Below, in pieces: positions 36,182 to 43,697 of a stretch of DNA of 64,000 bases. How positions within the stretch are numbered: the stretch's first letter is position 1; each line of letters opens with the position of its first letter. The stretch lies in assembly GCA_020029615.1 (NCBI GenBank), contig JAIBJO010000002.1, positions 1 to 64,000 on the forward strand, read 5' to 3'. A model generated the notes under the pieces. The model ran no database searches. It was not told the origin of the DNA and worked only from the letters and a program-made list of their open reading frames with translations. The translations under genes and the position numbers were made by a program. The DNA comes from Actinomycetota bacterium (GTDB lineage Bacteria; Actinomycetota; Thermoleophilia; Gaiellales; Gaiellaceae).

Positions 36182-37942
36182 ATGACCGCTTCGACCTCGG
36201 CTGCGGCAGCTACATCCGCAGCGTACGAACGCCTCCAGCAGATGATCGCGGAGGATCGGTGTGTCGTTCTCGACGGGGGTGTGGCGACGGAGCTCCAGCG
36301 CCATCGTTCGCTCGTCGAAGACGATGATCTCTGGGGGACGTGGGCTCTCTACCGCGCGCCCCGCGCGGTCCTCGAGGTTCACCGAACCTACGCGGCCACG
36401 GGCTGTCACGTGATCTCGACGGATACCTGGTCGATTCTCTCCGCTCCCGAGATCGGATCCGGGAGCGCATCACGGCTCGTCGAGGCGCAGCACTGGATGG
36501 ACATCGCGCGTACGGGAGTTCGCCTTGCGCGACAGGCGGTCGACGAGGCCGGCCGTACGGGCGAATGCGCCGTCGCGTTCGCGATCGCGGAGGAGGCGAA
36601 CTCCCCCGAGCGGCGCGAGACGCTCGAGTTGCTGACGCAGGTGCTCGCCGACGACCCGCCTGATCTGATCCTGATGGAGACCATGACGCTGATCCGGGAG
36701 CCCAGGACCTTCGAGACGATCGAGCTCCTTCTCGAGACCGGATTGCCCGTGTGGCTGTCCTTTCGCCGCTGCCGGCACGGGGTGTGCGGAGTGCAAGGAC
36801 AGCACTGGGGCCCGCCGGAAGGCGACCTCTTCGGGCGGGCAGCGCGCCGCTTCGAGGAGATGGGAGTCGGAGCACTCCTGATCAACTGTCTTCCGGTCGA
36901 GCACGTTCCGGGGATGATCTCGTGGCTTCGCGACTTCACGAAGCTCCCGCTCGGCGTCTACCCGAACCTCGGCGACTACGGGGGGCGCGAATGGCGTTTC
37001 GACGATCTGATCGGGCCCGCTGAGTACGCGACGCTCGCACGTGGGTGGCGCGACGAGGGAGCGCAGATCATCGGTGGGTGCTGTGGCGTGACGCCCGAGC
37101 ATGTCCTCGCGCTCGTCACGGACCTCGCCGAGACGAAGCCTGGGCGCCGGCGGCCGCTCATCGACGAGCGGCCGCTGGTCGAGCCGGACCGCGCAGCGGC
37201 CGAGCTGTGGCGGGACGACCGCGGTCGCTCTCTCTATCCGCTCCCGTTTCCGGACCTCGCCGTCGAAGAGGGAGTGTTCGTCCCCACGACCGGGAGCTAC
37301 CTCGTCTGGAAGTCGCTCTTCACGAGCGGAGTGGGCGAGGGGCTCAGCTGCATCGACGTCGGTTGCGGCTGCGGCATTCTGGCCGTCCAGCTCGCGCTCA
37401 ACGGCGCCGAGCGCGTCCATGCGATCGACATCGACCGCAACGCGGTCGCAAACACGCTTGCGAATGCGTTCCGAAACGGCGTCTCCGATCGAGTCACCGG
37501 GGAAGCGGTCAACTTCTTCCACTGGGAGCCGCGCGAGCGCTTCGACCTGGTGGTCGCGAGCCTCTACCAGATGCCCGTCGATCCCTACGAGGAGCCGACC
37601 GGCCACCGCCCGCTCGACTACTGGGGGCGTAACCTCATCGATCACTTCATCCGGCTCGTACCGAGCATGCTCGCCCCCGGAGGGACGGCGTTTCTCATGC
37701 AGCTGTCGATCATCGGCCAGGCGCAGACCGAAGCGCTGCTCGCGGAGTATGGGCTTGCCGCCCGCGTCGTCGACTACAGCTTCTTCCCTTTCGAGCCGGT
37801 CTTCGATGCGAACCGCACACAGATCGAGCGGGTCGAGCAGCTCTCAGATGCGTACCACATCGAGGTCGCGGACGAGGACGTCATGGTGGCGTACCTGCTC
37901 GAGATCACCCGCATCGAGCCCGCGGCACCACGACCTGCATGA
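36182..37942 (+). CDS. Homocysteine S-methyltransferase fused to a class I SAM-dependent methyltransferase
   Basis: 586 residues in two enzyme-like halves. Residues about 20-320 are a homocysteine S-methyltransferase barrel: L-D-G-G-V-A-T-E-L at the start and the three zinc cysteines in L-I-N-C-L-P (near 234) and G-G-C-C-G-V (near 298). Residues about 370-580 are a Rossmann methyltransferase with D-V-G-C-G-C-G-I-L near 392 and S-L-Y-Q-M-P where RsmC/HemK-like enzymes have N-P-P-Y. The first half makes methionine from homocysteine and a methyl-sulfonium donor; the acceptor of the second half is unknown. The frame shows no sign of an internal restart. Lies alone between tRNA-Gln and glmU. Confidence 0.82.
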   Translation: MTASTSAAAATSAAYERLQQMIAEDRCVVLDGGVATELQRHRSLVEDDDLWGTWALYRAPRAVLEVHRTYAATGCHVISTDTWSILSAPEIGSGSASRLVEAQHWMDIARTGVRLARQAVDEAGRTGECAVAFAIAEEANSPERRETLELLTQVLADDPPDLILMETMTLIREPRTFETIELLLETGLPVWLSFRRCRHGVCGVQGQHWGPPEGDLFGRAARRFEEMGVGALLINCLPVEHVPGMISWLRDFTKLPLGVYPNLGDYGGREWRFDDLIGPAEYATLARGWRDEGAQIIGGCCGVTPEHVLALVTDLAETKPGRRRPLIDERPLVEPDRAAAELWRDDRGRSLYPLPFPDLAVEEGVFVPTTGSYLVWKSLFTSGVGEGLSCIDVGCGCGILAVQLALNGAERVHAIDIDRNAVANTLANAFRNGVSDRVTGEAVNFFHWEPRERFDLVVASLYQMPVDPYEEPTGHRPLDYWGRNLIDHFIRLVPSMLAPGGTAFLMQLSIIGQAQTEALLAEYGLAARVVDYSFFPFEPVFDANRTQIERVEQLSDAYHIEVADEDVMVAYLLEITRIEPAAPRPA

Positions 37943-38009
37943 GTGCGCCCGCGGCATGCGAGACTAAAACCATCGGGCCGCACAACCGCGCTTCCGGAGG
38001 ACATCGAGC

Positions 38010-39332
38010 ATGAATGCGAGACAGCCGAAGCTCGGCGCGGTCGTGATGGCCGCGGGGCTCGGGACGCGGATGCGCTCCGACGTCCCAAAGCACCTCCATC
38101 CCATTCTCGGTCGCCGCATGGTCGACTGGGTGCTCGAGTCGGCGAGAGCGCTGGGGGCGGACCCGATCGTCGTCGTCTGCTCGCCCGCCACGGCGGACGC
38201 CTTCGACGGGCCCGAGGTCGCTGTGCAGGAGTCTCCGCTCGGGACGGGCGACGCCGTTCGCAGTGCGCGAAGCGTGCTCGAGGGTCGGGCCGAGAACGTG
38301 CTCGTGCTCTCCGGCGACACGCCTCTCCTCACACCCGGCCTCCTCGGCGAGCTCGTCGACGCTCACGACCGCGAGGCGGCGTGGGCGACGGTGCTCTCCT
38401 TCGAGCCCGACGATCCGAAGCAGTACGGACGCGTGCTTCGTAATGCCGATGGTGGGCTCGCGGGCATCGTCGAGCATCGTGACGCCACACCCGAGCAGCG
38501 TGCCGTGCGTGAGGTCAACTCGTCCATCTACGTGTTTCGTGCGGATAAATTGTGGCCGGTGCTCGATCGGCTCTCCCCGCACAATGTGCAGGGCGAGCTC
38601 TACCTGACGGATTCGGTTGCGCTCCTCGTTGCGGACGGAGGACGAGTTGCGGTGCACAAAGGAGGAGATCCTGTGGAGACAGAGGGTGTGAACACACGCG
38701 CGGAGCTCGCAGGAGTCGCCGCCGCACTCCGCGACCGGATCAACGAGGGGCACATGCTCGCCGGCGTCACGATCGTCGATCCGCAGACCACCTGGATCGA
38801 CGCGGAGTCGGTGCTCGAGCCCGACGCGGTCATCCATCCGTTCACCGTCATACGAGGGACGTCGCGAGTCGCCGCCGGCGCGGAGGTCGGCCCGCACGCT
38901 GTGCTCGTCGACGCGATCGTGGGAGAGGGTGCCGCTGTGGGGCCGTTCTGTTACCTTCGCCCTGGCACGGTGCTCGAGGCGAGGGCCAAAGCGGGCACGT
39001 TCGTAGAGATCAAGAACTCAGTCATCGGCGAGCGGACCAAAGTGCCTCATCTCACATATCTCGGTGACGCCGACGTCGGTGCCGATACCAACATTGCCGC
39101 GGGAAACATCACTGCCAACCAGGAGCACACACGGGTGAAGGAGCGCACGGTCATCGGCCGCAACGTCAGGACGGGTGTCGACAATGCCTTCGTCGCTCCT
39201 GTCTCGATCGGCGACGACGCATGGATTGCAGCCGGCTCCGTGATCACCGAGGATGTCCCCCCAGGGGCGCTCGCGATCGCGCGGGCGCAGCAGGTGAACA
39301 AGGAAGGACGCGGTGGAAACCGGGACGATTGA
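38010..39332 (+). CDS. glmU: Bifunctional UDP-N-acetylglucosamine pyrophosphorylase/glucosamine-1-phosphate N-acetyltransferase
   Basis: 440 residues. Makes UDP-GlcNAc for peptidoglycan. The N-terminal uridyltransferase has M-A-A-G-L-G-T-R-M with the downstream Lys (D-V-P-K) near 12-28, and Q-E-S-P-L-G-T-G-D-A near 77; the C-terminal left-handed beta helix carries hexapeptide repeats (V-I-H-P-F-T-V-I, F-V-E-I-K-N-S, Y-L-G-D-A-D-V-G, N-I-A-A-G-N-I-T-A-N) with the acetyltransferase residues. GGAGGACA lies before the ATG. Its end overlaps the prs start by 20 nt. Confidence 0.96.
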   Translation: MNARQPKLGAVVMAAGLGTRMRSDVPKHLHPILGRRMVDWVLESARALGADPIVVVCSPATADAFDGPEVAVQESPLGTGDAVRSARSVLEGRAENVLVLSGDTPLLTPGLLGELVDAHDREAAWATVLSFEPDDPKQYGRVLRNADGGLAGIVEHRDATPEQRAVREVNSSIYVFRADKLWPVLDRLSPHNVQGELYLTDSVALLVADGGRVAVHKGGDPVETEGVNTRAELAGVAAALRDRINEGHMLAGVTIVDPQTTWIDAESVLEPDAVIHPFTVIRGTSRVAAGAEVGPHAVLVDAIVGEGAAVGPFCYLRPGTVLEARAKAGTFVEIKNSVIGERTKVPHLTYLGDADVGADTNIAAGNITANQEHTRVKERTVIGRNVRTGVDNAFVAPVSIGDDAWIAAGSVITEDVPPGALAIARAQQVNKEGRGGNRDD

Positions 39333-40368
39333 GCAGACCTTGCCCGGCCTCGACGTCGACATCCCGCGTAGCGAGATGACGAGCGGGCATGCGATCCCTC
39401 TGACTCCGCAGAAGCGGCTGATGGTGTTCGCTGGCCGGTCACACCCCGAGCTCGCGGGAAAGATCGCGGAGCGGCTCGGAGTCGAGCTCGGCGAGATCGA
39501 GTTGACCACGTTCGCCAACGGTGAGACGTACTGCCGCTACTGCGAGTCGATCCGAGGGGCAGATGTGTTCGTCGTCCAGACCGGCTGTCGCCCCGTCGAC
39601 CAGAACATCATGGAGCTCCTCTTCATGATCCAGGCCGCGCGGCTCGCCTCGGCGAAGCGGATCACCGCCGTCATCCCCTGGTTCCCCTATTCGCGGCAGG
39701 ACCGGAAGGCGAAACCGCGAGAGCCGATCTCGAGCAGGTTGCTCGCAGACATGATCCAGTCTGCTGGGGCCGACCGCCTGCTCACGATGGACCTGCATGC
39801 TGGCCAGATCCAAGGGTTCTTCACGATTCCGGTCGATCACATGACCGCGCTACCGCTGTTCGCACAGCACTTCCGCGATCTCGGACTCACCGGAGAGCGA
39901 GTCGTGTCCGTGGCTCCGGACGCGGGTCGAGCAAAGCACGCGGTTCGATTCGCAGAGATGATCGACGCGGAGTTCGCGATCATGAACAAGACGCGACCGT
40001 CGCGTGACGTGGCCTCGGTCACCGAGATCACGGGCCGCGTCGCAGGAAAGATCGCGATCGTCGGCGACGACAACATCTCGACCGGGCATACCCTGCTCCA
40101 GGGCGCGGCGGCTCTCAGGGATGCGGGGGCGGAAGCCGTCTGGGTGTTCGCGACGCACGGGCTCTTCGCCGAGGAGGCGCTCCAACGATTCGGGCAGGCG
40201 GATCTCGCGGGCATCGTGGTGACCGACACCGTTCCGGTGGACCCCGTGCGGCGGCCTGCGAACATGACGGTCCTGACCGTTTCGGGGCTCCTCGCCGAGA
40301 CGATCATGAATGTCTTCGCCGACGAATCGGTGTCGGCGATCTTCGGCGGCGAGAACCAGCTCTTCTAG
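39313..40368 (+). CDS. prs: Ribose-phosphate pyrophosphokinase (PRPP synthetase)
   Basis: Makes PRPP from ribose 5-phosphate and ATP. 351 residues from GTG 39313, which has AAGGAAGG before it; the conserved part begins only at M-V-F-A-G-R-S-H-P-E-L-A (ATG 39421), which would give the standard 315 residues. The ATP loop region (W-F-P-Y-S-R-Q-D-R-K) and M-D-L-H-A-G-Q-I-Q-G-F-F are normal. The PRPP/ribose-phosphate loop reads D-D-N-I-S-T-G-H-T instead of the common D-D-M-I-D-T-G-G-T, so it is a divergent member. Follows glmU as in many actinobacteria; a terminator follows. Confidence 0.92.
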   Translation: METGTIEQTLPGLDVDIPRSEMTSGHAIPLTPQKRLMVFAGRSHPELAGKIAERLGVELGEIELTTFANGETYCRYCESIRGADVFVVQTGCRPVDQNIMELLFMIQAARLASAKRITAVIPWFPYSRQDRKAKPREPISSRLLADMIQSAGADRLLTMDLHAGQIQGFFTIPVDHMTALPLFAQHFRDLGLTGERVVSVAPDAGRAKHAVRFAEMIDAEFAIMNKTRPSRDVASVTEITGRVAGKIAIVGDDNISTGHTLLQGAAALRDAGAEAVWVFATHGLFAEEALQRFGQADLAGIVVTDTVPVDPVRRPANMTVLTVSGLLAETIMNVFADESVSAIFGGENQLF

Positions 40369-40370
40369 AG

Positions 40371-40406
40371 AGAACGGCTCAACCAAGCGGCTGGGCCGTT
40401 CTTTCT
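40371..40406 (+). terminator. Intrinsic terminator after prs
   Basis: AGAACGGC and GCCGTTCT pair as an 8-bp stem around a 16-nt loop, followed by a T-rich TTCT. It ends the glmU-prs unit. Confidence 0.65.
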
Positions 40407-40483
40407 ACGCTGAGTTTCTACTCTTGGGCAGCCGTGCCCTCATGCCTGGGTGACGACGGAAGACTCGAGCGGGCGCCTTGTGA

Positions 40484-40687
40484 CCGAGCCTGCGACCAGC
40501 GCCGGCCGAAAGAGGGAGACGACGCCGACTGCGCAAACCCGAGTACGCCGATCGACGCAACCGCTACTTTCGCCTCGCCGTACTCGAGCGCGACAACTAC
40601 ACGTGCTTGGAGTGCGGTGGGTACGGCCGCAAGAGAACTTTCGGGGGGCGCCGCTGGAAACGGAATCGAGCATCATCAGGGGAATGA
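40484..40687 (+). pseudogene. Fragment of an HNH endonuclease-like gene
   Basis: An open stretch without any ATG, GTG or TTG before its conserved part reads R-R-N-R-Y-F-R-L-A-V-L-E-R-D-N-Y-T-C-L-E-C-G-G-Y-G-R, the start of an HNH domain (R-D-N-Y-T-C-x-x-C-G). The histidine pair and Asn/His that complete HNH are missing; the frame then drifts and stops. It is probably the start of a broken nuclease gene. The stop overlaps the next ATG (ATGA). Confidence 0.5.
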
Positions 40688-40896
40688 CGACGACGTACCA
40701 GCTGTATTCGGGAGACCGGCCGATCGAGCTTCGAGAGGCGTTTACTGCCCGGCATGCGCTCTTCGACTACTTGCGCTCGCTCGGGTGCGCGGACGAGGAC
40801 ATCATGAAGCTCGGGACTGACTCGGTTAGCTGGCGGGGCGCGGTCTACAAGGCAGTGCCTTTGTCGAGTGGCCAGCCGAGCGACGAGCGGCCGTAA
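40684..40896 (+). CDS. Small protein of unknown function
   Basis: 70 residues, beginning M-T-T-T-Y-Q-L-Y-S-G-D-R-P-I-E-L-R-E-A-F, then L-F-D-Y-L-R-S-L-G-C-A-D-E-D-I-M-K-L-G, then V-S-W-R-G-A-V-Y-K-A. The composition (hydrophobic spacing, W and Y residues, normal acidic/basic balance) looks like a folded real protein, in contrast to the surrounding sequence. I do not recognise a family. It sits within an otherwise decayed stretch between prs and rplY. Confidence 0.5.
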   Translation: MTTTYQLYSGDRPIELREAFTARHALFDYLRSLGCADEDIMKLGTDSVSWRGAVYKAVPLSSGQPSDERP

Positions 40897-41260
40897 GCTT
40901 CCTGAGCGTCCAACCTCGGGCTCCCGCTTGGCGGGGCTCGTCGTAAGTCTCCGCGAAGCGTCGAAGCGCGGGCGGCGTGCCTTCAATCCGGTACCGCTCG
41001 AGCCGGCGCCGGGCAGCCCTGCTCGTACTTTGGTGATCCCTGCTCCGCGTACCGGTGGACGAGATGCAGCGCGTCCTCCAACGGCCGGCTCGGCAGAGTG
41101 TCCAGGGCTGCTCGCGGGAGCGCTCTCGGGATCACTCGAGTGAGGGCTCCGAGCTCTACCCGATCGGGCGATACCGCCTCACGCCGCCCTCGATAGGTTC
41201 GCCGGGCCGCCGGTCGTGTGTGGGTTTCGGCTCGTGACAACAAAAACCGAGGAGGGACAC
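40897..41260. other. Intergenic stretch with possible gene debris
   Basis: About 360 bp with no convincing complete gene. On the minus strand at 41022-41084 the frame reads P-L-E-D-A-L-H-L-V-H-R-Y-A-E-Q-G-S-P-K-Y-E, which resembles a short conserved motif I recall from small accessory proteins of related bacteria. The rest shows no recognisable domain, RNA or repeat. Just before 41261 there is a strong GAGGAGGGACAC ribosome site for the next gene. Confidence 0.35.
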
Positions 41261-41842
41261 ATGCGCCGGCTTAGGTACTACCCCGTCATCGTGGCATCGC
41301 TCGCCGTGATGGCTGTTGTTCTTGTAGCCCCGGCATCCGCGCAACACTTCGAGGACGGCAGCACCAAGGTGTGCGGCGCGCTGATCGGTGGCCAGGTGAA
41401 CTGCGCTCTGTCGATCAAGATCCAGGACGATCTCGACGGCGGGGTCTTCGAGGGAGACGACATCATCGTGACGCTTGTCCCCGGCACGACTGGCGCGACA
41501 TACGCCAGCGCCGCGTTCGACAGCGGGTGTGGCGGGGCGGCGGTGACCGTCGACGACGCAACACACCTGAGTGTCGACCCCACTATCAGCCCGGTCGACG
41601 ACTGCACGATCGTCGTGGAGGAAGTGCTCAACGCCACGGCGAGCGGCGAGGTGTGTCAGACCCTGGACAATGACGCCAACGATCCGCCGGTAACGATCTG
41701 CGCGGATATCCTCCCGGGCCCTACCGACGCCGAGGCCGACTGCAAGAAGGGCGCCTGGGAAGCTTGGGGCGTCTTCAAAAACCAAGGCGACTGCGTGTCG
41801 TACATCGCCACGAAGGGCCGCAACGGCCCCGCCGGAGCCTGA
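41261..41842 (+). CDS. Secreted cysteine-rich protein of unknown function
   Basis: 193 residues with a clear signal peptide (R-R-L-R-Y-Y-P, hydrophobic core, A-S-A/Q near 27) and eight cysteines in the mature part, suggesting four disulfide bonds. The middle is acidic and beta-like; the end, D-C-K-K-G-A-W-E-A-W-G-V-F-K-N-Q-G-D-C-V-S-Y, is a motif I have seen at the C terminus of other secreted actinobacterial proteins. GAGGAGG precedes the ATG. A perfect 11-bp hairpin follows. The gene lies alone next to gene debris and may be an acquired surface or extracellular protein. Confidence 0.7.
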   Translation: MRRLRYYPVIVASLAVMAVVLVAPASAQHFEDGSTKVCGALIGGQVNCALSIKIQDDLDGGVFEGDDIIVTLVPGTTGATYASAAFDSGCGGAAVTVDDATHLSVDPTISPVDDCTIVVEEVLNATASGEVCQTLDNDANDPPVTICADILPGPTDAEADCKKGAWEAWGVFKNQGDCVSYIATKGRNGPAGA

Positions 41843-41873
41843 TGGAGCGCGAGTAAGAGTCACCGATGCAGAA

Positions 41874-41908
41874 GGGGCGGCGGTGCTGCTACCGCCGCCC
41901 CTCACTCT
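41874..41908 (+). terminator. Terminator after the secreted protein gene
   Basis: GGGGCGGCGGT and ACCGCCGCCCC form a perfect 11-bp stem with a 6-nt loop, followed by a pyrimidine-rich stretch (TCACTCTTTCTC). Confidence 0.7.
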
Positions 41909-41959
41909 TTCTCGAAGCTCGAGAGGGAACGTCCTGCCGCACGCGACGCCCCATATGAG

Positions 41960-41991
41960 GTGGAAGGCCTCGCGTGAGCGCGGCCTTCCAC
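41960..41991. repeat. Inverted repeat upstream of rplY
   Basis: GTGGAAGGCC and GGCCTTCCAC form a 10-bp stem with a 12-nt loop that itself holds CTCGCG/GCGC self-complementary bases. It lies 70 bp before the rplY start; a second terminator or an RNA control element are both possible. Confidence 0.45.
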
Positions 41992-42045
41992 GCCGTGACC
42001 CACCGGGATGAGTTGTCCGACCCTCTTCGGCATGGCGCTCGTCGC

Positions 42046-42051
42046 TACAAT
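42046..42051 (+). promoter_or_regulatory. -10 element for rplY
   Basis: TACAAT ends 8 nt before the GTG start and there is no RBS. A clear leaderless candidate. Confidence 0.5.
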
Positions 42052-42059
42052 CCGCGGCC

Positions 42060-42743
42060 GTGTCCGGAGACAGGTTGAAGCTGGAGGTACGCGAACGCGC
42101 CGAGCTCGGCTCGCGACCGTCGCGACGGCTGCGTGCGCAGGGGCTGATTCCCGGTGTGCTCTACGGGAAGGGTCACTCCCGGGCCATCGTCGTTCCCGAG
42201 CGGGATCTGCGTACAGCGATGACAGGCCCGTCCGGGCTGCACGCGATCCTCGATGTCGTCGTAGGGGGTCAGACGACAGTGCATCCGTCGATTCTCGCTG
42301 AGTACGAGCAGGACCCGATCCGCGGCACGATCTCGCATATCGATTTGCGCGAGATCCGGCTCGATCAGACGATTCACGCCACAGTGGTCGTGCACCTAGT
42401 CGGCGAATCGGTCGGCGTCAAGTCGGGCGGTGTGCTCTCGCTCATCGCGCGCGAGCTGCAGGTCGAGGCGCTTCCCGCCAACGTGCCGGAGCACCTCGAC
42501 GTCGACATCGCCGCCCTTGAGGTCGGCGACGTCCTGCGTCTCGCGGATATCCCGGCGGTCGAGGACGTGACGTTCCTCGACGACCCGCATGAGACCGTCA
42601 TCGCGACGGTGTCGATGCCGCGTGGCTACGCAGAGATCGAGGAAGCCGACGCTGCGGCCGCCGAGGAAGCTGCCGAGGGCGCTGCTCCGGACGCGGAGGC
42701 CGCCGAAGACGGCGAGCCGTCCGACTCCAGCTCCGAGGAGTAG
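42060..42743 (+). CDS. rplY: 50S ribosomal protein L25/general stress protein Ctc
   Basis: 227 residues. Binds 5S rRNA in the large subunit. The N-terminal L25 domain has G-S-R-P-S-R-R-L-R-A-Q-G-L-I-P-G-V-L-Y-G-K-G type sequence (given in parts: R-R-L-R-A-Q-G and G-V-L-Y-G-K-G), the TL5/Ctc C-terminal beta domain follows from about 95 (L-V-G-E-S-V-G-V-K-S-G-G-V-L), and a disordered acidic Ala/Glu tail begins near 190. The acidic tail is common in high-GC actinobacterial Ctc. Starts a short unit with pth two nucleotides downstream. Confidence 0.94.
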   Translation: MSGDRLKLEVRERAELGSRPSRRLRAQGLIPGVLYGKGHSRAIVVPERDLRTAMTGPSGLHAILDVVVGGQTTVHPSILAEYEQDPIRGTISHIDLREIRLDQTIHATVVVHLVGESVGVKSGGVLSLIARELQVEALPANVPEHLDVDIAALEVGDVLRLADIPAVEDVTFLDDPHETVIATVSMPRGYAEIEEADAAAAEEAAEGAAPDAEAAEDGEPSDSSSEE

Positions 42744-42745
42744 CT

Positions 42746-43339
42746 GTGCGCCTGTTTCGTCGAGGCGAGGCCGCCTCGACGCTCGATCTGCTCATCGCGG
42801 GTCTCGGCAATCCCGGCCAGAGACACGCGCGGGACCGGCACAACGTCGGCTGGATGGTGGTCGACGAGCTCGCGCGCCGAGGCGAGGTCACGTTCAAGTC
42901 GAAGTTCAACGGGCGATTGGGCGAGACACGAGTCGGCGACGCGAAGTTGGCGCTTCTCGAGCCCGAGACGTACATGAACGAGTCCGGCCGCTCGATCGCG
43001 GCGGCGGCGAGGTACTTCAAGGTCGCGCCCGAGGACGTGCTCGTCGTGCACGACGACGTCGATCTCGAGCTGGGCCGTCTGCAGGCGCGACCGGGTGGCG
43101 GGCTCGCCGGCCACAACGGTCTTCGGTCGATCGCGCAGTCGCTCGGTACCCCGGATTTTCTGCGCCTGCGGATTGGTGTCGGTCGTCCCGGCCGGGGGGA
43201 TCCGCGCGATGTCGCCGACTACGTGCTCGCGCCCTTCGAGCCGCACGACGATCACGCTGCGATTGTCGTGCATGCGGCTGATGCGGTCGAAGTGCTCGCC
43301 ACCGCGGGGATCGAGGAAGCGCAGCGCCGCTTCAACTGA
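42746..43339 (+). CDS. pth: Peptidyl-tRNA hydrolase
   Basis: 197 residues. Recycles peptidyl-tRNA released early from ribosomes. Conserved parts are A-G-L-G-N-P-G near 18, R-H-N-V-G-W-M with the catalytic His near 32, P-E-T-Y-M-N-E-S-G near 72, D-D-V-D-L near 100 and G-G-G-L-A-G-H-N-G-L near 112. A GTG start 2 nt after the rplY stop indicates an operon, as in many actinobacteria. The first ~12 residues are a nonconserved extension. Confidence 0.95.
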   Translation: MRLFRRGEAASTLDLLIAGLGNPGQRHARDRHNVGWMVVDELARRGEVTFKSKFNGRLGETRVGDAKLALLEPETYMNESGRSIAAAARYFKVAPEDVLVVHDDVDLELGRLQARPGGGLAGHNGLRSIAQSLGTPDFLRLRIGVGRPGRGDPRDVADYVLAPFEPHDDHAAIVVHAADAVEVLATAGIEEAQRRFN

Positions 43340-43697
43340 CCACCGGATACTGGATATGAAGCCGAGAGATGCGGACGAGAGGAGAGACGTCCAACTTCCA
43401 GGGGCGTCACCGCGAGCTCGGCTGTGCGTGTTGGCGCAGTTCTTCGACTAACTCGTTTCCCACCTGTGACCGCTCTCCCGATAGCGTTCGTAGAGGGCAC
43501 GGGGGTGCCCCTGGGGGTGGTTGTCGGTAGTTGCCGACGGCTCACGGTGCTTGCGCGCCGTGCGGTCAGATAACGCATTCGACCGACTGACGGACGTATG
43601 CGCGGCGCGACGCGCGAAGGAAACGCAAGGACGAGCCCACTTCGGGTGCGGACCCGACGCTACGATGCCCCCGCGGGACGTGATTCCCGCCAGCTGT
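43340..43697. other. 358-bp gap between pth and mfd
   Basis: No domain, RNA or strong hairpin is recognisable. GGGGGTGCCCCTGGGGGTGG near 43500 is G-rich. TACGAT at 43661-43666 could be the -10 of mfd, 31 nt before the chosen ATG. Open frames here are short and without family features. Confidence 0.4.

Noticed and set aside
40983-41243. Minus-strand frame as an IS4-type transposase N terminus
   Set aside because: V-E-L-G-A-L-T-R-V-I-P-R resembles that region superficially, but no transposase catalytic domain or terminal inverted repeats are present.
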